DNA from: a virus
Direction: 5' to 3' (one strand)
Virus record (IMG/VR): IMGVR_UViG_3300032516_000242
Coordinates: 1 to 20,602 of that record
DNA length: 20,602 nucleotides
Position 1 is the first letter of the stretch, and every line of letters begins with the position of its first letter. The notes under the pieces were generated by a model. The model was not told where the DNA came from. It saw only the letters and a list, made by a program, of their open reading frames with translations, and ran no database searches. Below are positions 17,976 through 20,602 of the stretch, one piece after another. A program made the translations under genes and the position numbers.

Positions 17976-18143
17976 CATAAACACGGTATACTATAGTTTT
18001 AAAGTAGAACAACCATTAGATTCTAATGGGAGGCCTGGCAAGCGCGATACCTGGAAAGTACCTACTGTGTTTATGAAACGAGTATAAGGGCGGTATGTCG
18101 CACTCAGTTTATAACTGAGATCAGTCTACTCGTTTCATAAATA
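17976..18143 (+). ncRNA. complex leader RNA with T-armless tRNA-like domain
   Basis: CATAAACACGGTA (17976-17988) pairs with TACTGTGTTTATG (18063-18075), 13 bp with one G-T. TTTATGAAACGAGTA (18070-18084) pairs perfectly with TACTCGTTTCATAAA (18127-18141). The two stems share TTTATG, so their full forms are mutually exclusive. The first domain contains hairpins TACT/AGTA and CCATTA-GATTC-TAATGG. The second contains GCG-GTATGT-CGC (18090-18101), like a D-arm, and CTCAG-TTTATAA-CTGAG (18103-18119), a canonical anticodon arm with anticodon TAT (Ile), but no T-arm and no CCA. Together with the sequence to 18271 it fills the 342-nt gap before the next gene. A regulatory leader or an anticodon-arm decoy is possible. 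Confidence 0.6.
18136..18143 (+). promoter_or_regulatory. late-promoter-like box CATAAATA
   Basis: CATAAATA overlaps the 3' arm of the 15-bp stem. Transcription from it would begin near 18149, producing a short leader that contains the GGAGA ribosome site and the ATG-ATG-TAG mini-ORF. Confidence 0.35.
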
Positions 18144-18175
18144 CAGTTACAATTTAACCAACGGAGAATACCACT

Positions 18176-18184
18176 ATGATGTAG
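18176..18184 (+). other. mini-ORF Met-Met-stop(UAG) upstream of the 18272 gene
   Basis: ACGGAGAATACCACT precedes ATG ATG TAG (18176-18184), with a strong ribosome site at good spacing. If UAG were read through, the frame would continue for 7 more codons (VYFNST region) to TAA. It could act as a stalling or sensing leader for the downstream gene; it may also be a relic. Confidence 0.35.
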
Positions 18185-18271
18185 GTCTATTTTAATTCTA
18201 CTTAAGAATATTTGATTATTCGGCATTGCAATTTTGTTAGTAAATCAAATCAATTTTTAAGGAAGATAATC

Positions 18272-18658
18272 ATGTTTAATTTTTTCAAGTCCAAAAAGGA
18301 CACAACCGAAGCCAACACAACTACTTCGGAGGCTACAAAGCCAATCAAGGACATTCGTCCGCAGTGGAAAGCACTTGCTGCCGCCCGCGAAATCACCAAA
18401 GAAGATATTGCTGCACTCTGCATCTGGCGCGCCCTTTATAAAGAGCAGGTACCGGAAGGCGCAAAGACACGGCTGCATAAAGCATTCAAACCAATTACAA
18501 ATACGGTCAAACTTGAGAATGGTGCGTATCCTTACGGAGCATTAGAAACTGCGCTTAATTCAATCAAGTATTCTAATTTTGCAAAATGGTTGGATGCTAA
18601 TGAATTAAAACTATTGCTTGATGCAGCACGAACTACAAAGGATGCAGGAATAAAATGA
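18272..18658 (+). CDS. unknown soluble phage protein
   Basis: This is a 128-residue protein. AAGGAAG 7 nt upstream fixes the ATG at 18272. The N-terminus MFNFFKSKKDTTEANTTTSE is a short amphipathic lead followed by a Thr/Glu linker. The rest is alpha-helical (WKALAAAREITKEDIAALCI, FAKWLDANELKLLLDAARTT). No catalytic motif is recognised. Its TGA overlaps the ATG of the peptidyl-tRNA hydrolase gene (ATGA), so the two are made together. Its long leader RNA suggests regulated expression. Confidence 0.78.
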   Translation: MFNFFKSKKDTTEANTTTSEATKPIKDIRPQWKALAAAREITKEDIAALCIWRALYKEQVPEGAKTRLHKAFKPITNTVKLENGAYPYGALETALNSIKYSNFAKWLDANELKLLLDAARTTKDAGIK

Positions 18659-18981
18659 ATTCATACATTTATACTTTTATTAGGGAGGACCTTTCTCCCG
18701 AACAAAAGATTGTCCAACTCGGACACGCATGTCATGAAGCAGGCAAATTATTGAATCATTCGGAACATAAGCATGTTTCGAGTTTGATTTTACTTTCTGC
18801 CAAGGATGAACACGATCTCAAGATGATCTCTCGTAAGATTGATTGTGCTGGAATCGACCATCACATGTTCTTTGAACCGGATAATGATATGGGTTATAGT
18901 GCAATTTGTACCAGACCTGTCATTAGTGATCGAGAGCGTACATTTTTCCGTAAATGGGACTTGTATAGACACACCTATTGA
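18655..18981 (+). CDS. PTH2-type peptidyl-tRNA hydrolase
   Basis: This is a 108-residue protein. The PTH2 fold is indicated by YTFIREDLSPEQKIVQLGHA (strand, R-x-D-L, then the helix with K, Q and H), SLILLSAKDEHDLKMISRKI (strand and helix) and FEPDNDMGYSAICTRPV, matching E-P-D-x-G-x-x-A-I-A-x-x-P of the family. These enzymes release peptides from peptidyl-tRNAs that drop off ribosomes. PTH2 is mainly archaeal and eukaryotic but occurs in bacteria and phages; bacterial housekeeping Pth is unrelated. It fits with the tmRNA, the release factor and the nearby tRNA. Translationally coupled to the gene upstream. Confidence 0.8.
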   Translation: MNSYIYTFIREDLSPEQKIVQLGHACHEAGKLLNHSEHKHVSSLILLSAKDEHDLKMISRKIDCAGIDHHMFFEPDNDMGYSAICTRPVISDRERTFFRKWDLYRHTY

Positions 18982-19006
18982 CATTAAATAGGAGAGCCCT
19001 TAAAAT
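18978..19006 (+). promoter_or_regulatory. sigma70-like promoter for the CTA tRNA
   Basis: TTGACA (18978-18983), 17 nt, TAAAAT (19001-19006). Predicted start near 19013, 4 nt before the tRNA. GAGCCC (18994-18999) and GGGCTC (19007-19012) flank the -10 and could be an operator or a weak hairpin terminating the PTH2 message. Confidence 0.7.
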
Positions 19007-19016
19007 GGGCTCACAT

Positions 19017-19091
19017 GCGCTGGTAGCTTAATGATAAAGTACGAGCCTCTAAAACTCAGGGTTGTGGGTTTGATTCCCACTCAGCGCACCA
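19017..19091 (+). tRNA. tRNA with anticodon CTA (amber suppressor)
   Basis: The acceptor GCGCTGG/TCAGCGC ends in A73-CCA. The D-arm is GCTT/AAGT, the variable loop GGGTT, and the T-arm GTGGG-TTTGATT-CCCAC. All segment lengths are canonical, which fixes positions 34-36 as CTA (19049-19051) in loop CTCTAAA, the same loop as classical amber suppressors. The anticodon stem CGAGC/ACTCA has C-A mismatches at 27-43 and 31-39. It would insert an amino acid at UAG; which one cannot be told from the sequence. Confidence 0.82.
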
Positions 19092-19102
19092 TACAATTTA
19101 TT

Positions 19103-19588
19103 ATGACACGAGTAAACTTAGTTCCTGTTGAAGATTTAGCCGATCAACATCTGTTCGCCGAGTGGCGCGAACTCAAAATGATTCCAGCGAAGGTCAGAAA
19201 GCTCTGGCTGTCTAATACTGTTAATATGATAAGCATGAGGGTAAATTCGGTTCCGGAATATACAATGTCTACAGGACATGTAACATTCTTCTATGATAAA
19301 ATAGAATGGTTATATCGGCGCCATCTGGCACTGACCGAAGAACTTGAAAAACGAAACTTTAATATTTCCAATTATGATTCTTACTCGGGATTCTATCATG
19401 GTATACCGGGTGAACTTATCGGCAATTGGAAACCAACAATTAGGGAAATTAAAATAAATGTTGGTCGAATATCCGAACGGTTACATCAACGGCCAAATTG
19501 GTATAGATATTATGGCGATATTATGCCACCCGAATTCTTCATAGAGAAATACACCCAACAATTGCTTGTTGACACAATTATTGCCTAG
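19103..19588 (+). CDS. denV: T4 endonuclease V-like pyrimidine-dimer DNA glycosylase
   Basis: This 161-residue protein (T4 DenV has 138) excises UV-induced cyclobutane pyrimidine dimers and nicks the abasic site. MTRVNLVPVEDLADQHLFAE then WREL aligns directly with the T4 N-terminus, keeping Thr2 (nucleophilic alpha-amine after Met removal), Arg3 and Glu23. TGHVTFFYDKIEWLYRRHLA and RISERLHQRPNWYRYYG match the middle and C-terminal DNA-contacting parts. About 15 extra residues follow at the end. The start at 19103 is fixed by this alignment. The ATG is 12 nt after the tRNA CCA, without a Shine-Dalgarno sequence. It ends in TAG. Confidence 0.95.
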   Translation: MTRVNLVPVEDLADQHLFAEWRELKMIPAKVRKLWLSNTVNMISMRVNSVPEYTMSTGHVTFFYDKIEWLYRRHLALTEELEKRNFNISNYDSYSGFYHGIPGELIGNWKPTIREIKINVGRISERLHQRPNWYRYYGDIMPPEFFIEKYTQQLLVDTIIA

Positions 19589-19597
19589 TGTTATACT
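19569..19597 (+). promoter_or_regulatory. strong sigma70 promoter for the HD gene
   Basis: TTGACA (19569-19574), 17 nt, TATACT (19592-19597), overlapping the 3' end of denV. AAGGAG and the ATG at 19619 follow. Confidence 0.85.
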
Positions 19598-19618
19598 ATA
19601 ATCACTAAGGAGAATTCT

Positions 19619-20059
19619 ATGAAACGCGGCGAAATGCTCAACAAAATGCTTGTTTTGGTAACAACCCAATTTGACGGCGTTTTTGATAGGGGTGGTGTTC
19701 CCTATGTTCTGCATTGTCTGAAGGTTATGCACTATCTAAAATCTGACGATGAGGAACTTCAGTGTATCGCACTGGGTCACGACTTGGTTGAGGACACAGA
19801 TGTAACTTACTTTGATTTACGCGAACTTGGATTTAGTGATCGTGTAATCGAAGGTATCCGTGCCATGACTAAGGTACCCGGGGAAACCAACGATGAATAC
19901 ATGGTTCGCATCAAAGCTAACCCCGATGCTATTCGCACCAAACTTAGTGATTTGCGTCACAACAGTGATATTCGTCGTTTGAAGGGTGTTACCGCTAAGG
20001 ATGTGGCACGCATTGAAAAGTACCATAAGATGTATCTTGAGCTAAGGGATCTTCTTTAG
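19619..20059 (+). CDS. RelA/SpoT-type HD-domain hydrolase (possible ppGpp hydrolase)
   Basis: This is a 146-residue single-domain protein. His32 in PYVLHCLKV, HDLVEDT (residues 54-60, the HD and downstream ED pair), and KLSDLRHN (residues 108-115, the last Asp and Asn) reproduce the metal site and signature of RelA/SpoT and Mesh1-type ppGpp hydrolases. There is no synthetase, TGS or ACT domain, so it is a small alarmone hydrolase type. It would lower (p)ppGpp and keep the host translating; other nucleotide substrates are possible. It has its own sigma70 promoter and AAGGAG site. Its 3' end overlaps the convergent endonuclease gene by 18 nt. It ends in TAG. Confidence 0.88.
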   Translation: MKRGEMLNKMLVLVTTQFDGVFDRGGVPYVLHCLKVMHYLKSDDEELQCIALGHDLVEDTDVTYFDLRELGFSDRVIEGIRAMTKVPGETNDEYMVRIKANPDAIRTKLSDLRHNSDIRRLKGVTAKDVARIEKYHKMYLELRDLL

Positions 20060-20602
20060 CCTACACTTTTCTCCATGATACCTACTATAGGCACCTGGCG
20101 GCATATCTTTATTGCAATATTGACATGTTAATTTTTTTCTATTTTTGGCCCGAATTGACATAAGATGTTTAGTTTCTGTTGATTGAATCTTACCAAACAT
20201 TCCATTGAGTTCTCCCGATCTATCTATACCTATTAAGGATTGGGAGATTTTTTTCTTATGTTCTTCGGATTTTGGTGAATGAAAATTTGATGTATCTTTT
20301 CTTGGTTTTCTAAGTTTTTGAATATGTTCCTCGGATTTTGGTTGTTTTCTTCCAGCAACAGATCCACCTGTCGCAAATTTTTTCTGATTATAATATTTTG
20401 AGTTTAACTCAGTATCCTTTATACAATCTAACCATCTCTGTTCAGATTTTAAAACATCATATTTATTGCCGATAATATATTCAATAACTTTTCTTCTAAA
20501 GGATTGTGGTCTCTTATTATATGCTCGCATGAATCTTATTCCGGAACCAAGATATCCGTCATCGATGCTACCGCTGTGGGATCCGATATAGAACATTCTC
20601 TT
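20042..20602 (-). CDS. GIY-YIG/NUMOD3 homing-type endonuclease, N-terminus cut by window edge
   Basis: The visible 186 codons lack the first catalytic strand. YIGSHSGSIDDGYLGSG is the second part of a GIY-YIG nuclease domain (Y-I-G-S-H...D-D-G-Y-x-G-S-G). RKVIEYI and SEQRWLDCI follow as expected, with Glu65 the likely metal ligand. KPKSEEHIQKLRKPRK-type units occur twice (KQPKSEEHIQKL, SPKSEEHKKKI) and are NUMOD3 DNA-binding repeats. A C-terminal CQYCNKDM...H..KC may bind zinc. The frame is open to the window end, so the ATG at 20596 is probably internal. Genes of this kind spread between phage genomes by cutting an empty site. Confidence 0.87.
   Translation of the reverse strand, partial: KRMFYIGSHSGSIDDGYLGSGIRFMRAYNKRPQSFRRKVIEYIIGNKYDVLKSEQRWLDCIKDTELNSKYYNQKKFATGGSVAGRKQPKSEEHIQKLRKPRKDTSNFHSPKSEEHKKKISQSLIGIDRSGELNGMFGKIQSTETKHLMSIRAKNRKKLTCQYCNKDMPPGAYSRYHGEKCRLKKIP

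Noticed and set aside
19103-20059. Fusion of DenV and the HD protein by UAG suppression
   Set aside because: The two frames match and are separated by TAG, but a full sigma70 promoter and AAGGAG site lie between them, and a one-in-three frame match is not evidence.
1-20602. Genome-wide recoding of UGA as Trp
   Set aside because: UGA terminates several genes in tight ATGA overlaps, and no tRNA with anticodon TCA is seen in the window.

Overview
The window looks like part of a large tailed-phage genome related to T4-type myoviruses. The evidence is: a dense tRNA array with encoded CCA ends; a T4 endonuclease V (DenV) homologue; repeated (G/A/C)ATAAATA boxes that match T4/cyanophage-type late promoters and sit upstream of genes such as the spanin pair; a GIY-YIG homing-type endonuclease; and many short, overlapping, uncharacterised ORFs. 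The host is probably a proteobacterium. A Bug/TctC-type periplasmic binding protein, a 17-kDa-antigen-type lipoprotein and a circularly permuted tmRNA fit alpha- or betaproteobacteria, but the host cannot be fixed from this sequence.

Region 1 (about 1-4640) is a tRNA array on the plus strand. It holds about 18 recognisable tRNA genes and four tRNA-like or degenerate ones. Small phage genes lie between them (an ART-like protein, several unknowns, a 57-residue MKLQELFE protein), and there are several stretches of structured non-tRNA RNA. Several tRNAs are abnormal: Leu tRNAs with short variable arms, a Cys tRNA with a long variable arm, and tRNAs with expanded or missing arms. The array ends at a strong intrinsic terminator (4607-4641).

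Region 2 (about 4650-13080) contains two convergent operons that mirror each other. The plus operon is GNAT, PP-loop 1, unknown, SGNH-like, PP-loop 2. The minus operon is GNAT, secreted unknown, unknown, PP-loop 4 (AsnB-like), PP-loop 3. A TctC-type binding protein (minus) and a small plus-strand gene lie between them. Four divergent asparagine-synthetase-type PP-loop proteins with two acetyltransferases in one phage locus suggest an undescribed small-molecule or macromolecule modification pathway.

Region 3 (about 13180-16700) carries the Rz/Rz1 spanin pair, a structured RNA, a small unknown gene, a phage-encoded RNase P RNA, a glycine-zipper lipoprotein, an RF1-type release factor interrupted by an in-frame UGA at a conserved Trp position, a TTG-started PDZ membrane protein, and a two-piece permuted tmRNA with its own sigma70 promoter and terminator.

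Region 4 (about 16700-20602) carries a zinc-ribbon protein, an unknown gene, a complex leader RNA with a T-armless tRNA-like fold and a Met-Met-UAG mini-ORF, an unknown gene, a PTH2-type peptidyl-tRNA hydrolase, a tRNA with anticodon CTA (amber suppressor), DenV, a RelA/SpoT-type HD hydrolase and a partial GIY-YIG/NUMOD3 endonuclease.

A common theme is control of translation and of stop codons: tRNAs, RNase P RNA to mature them, tmRNA and PTH2 for rescue, an RF1-like factor that would read UAG, and a tRNA that would suppress UAG. The stable RNAs and stress genes have sigma70 (early-type) promoters with exact 17-bp spacers. The lysis, envelope and mirror-operon genes have late-type boxes.
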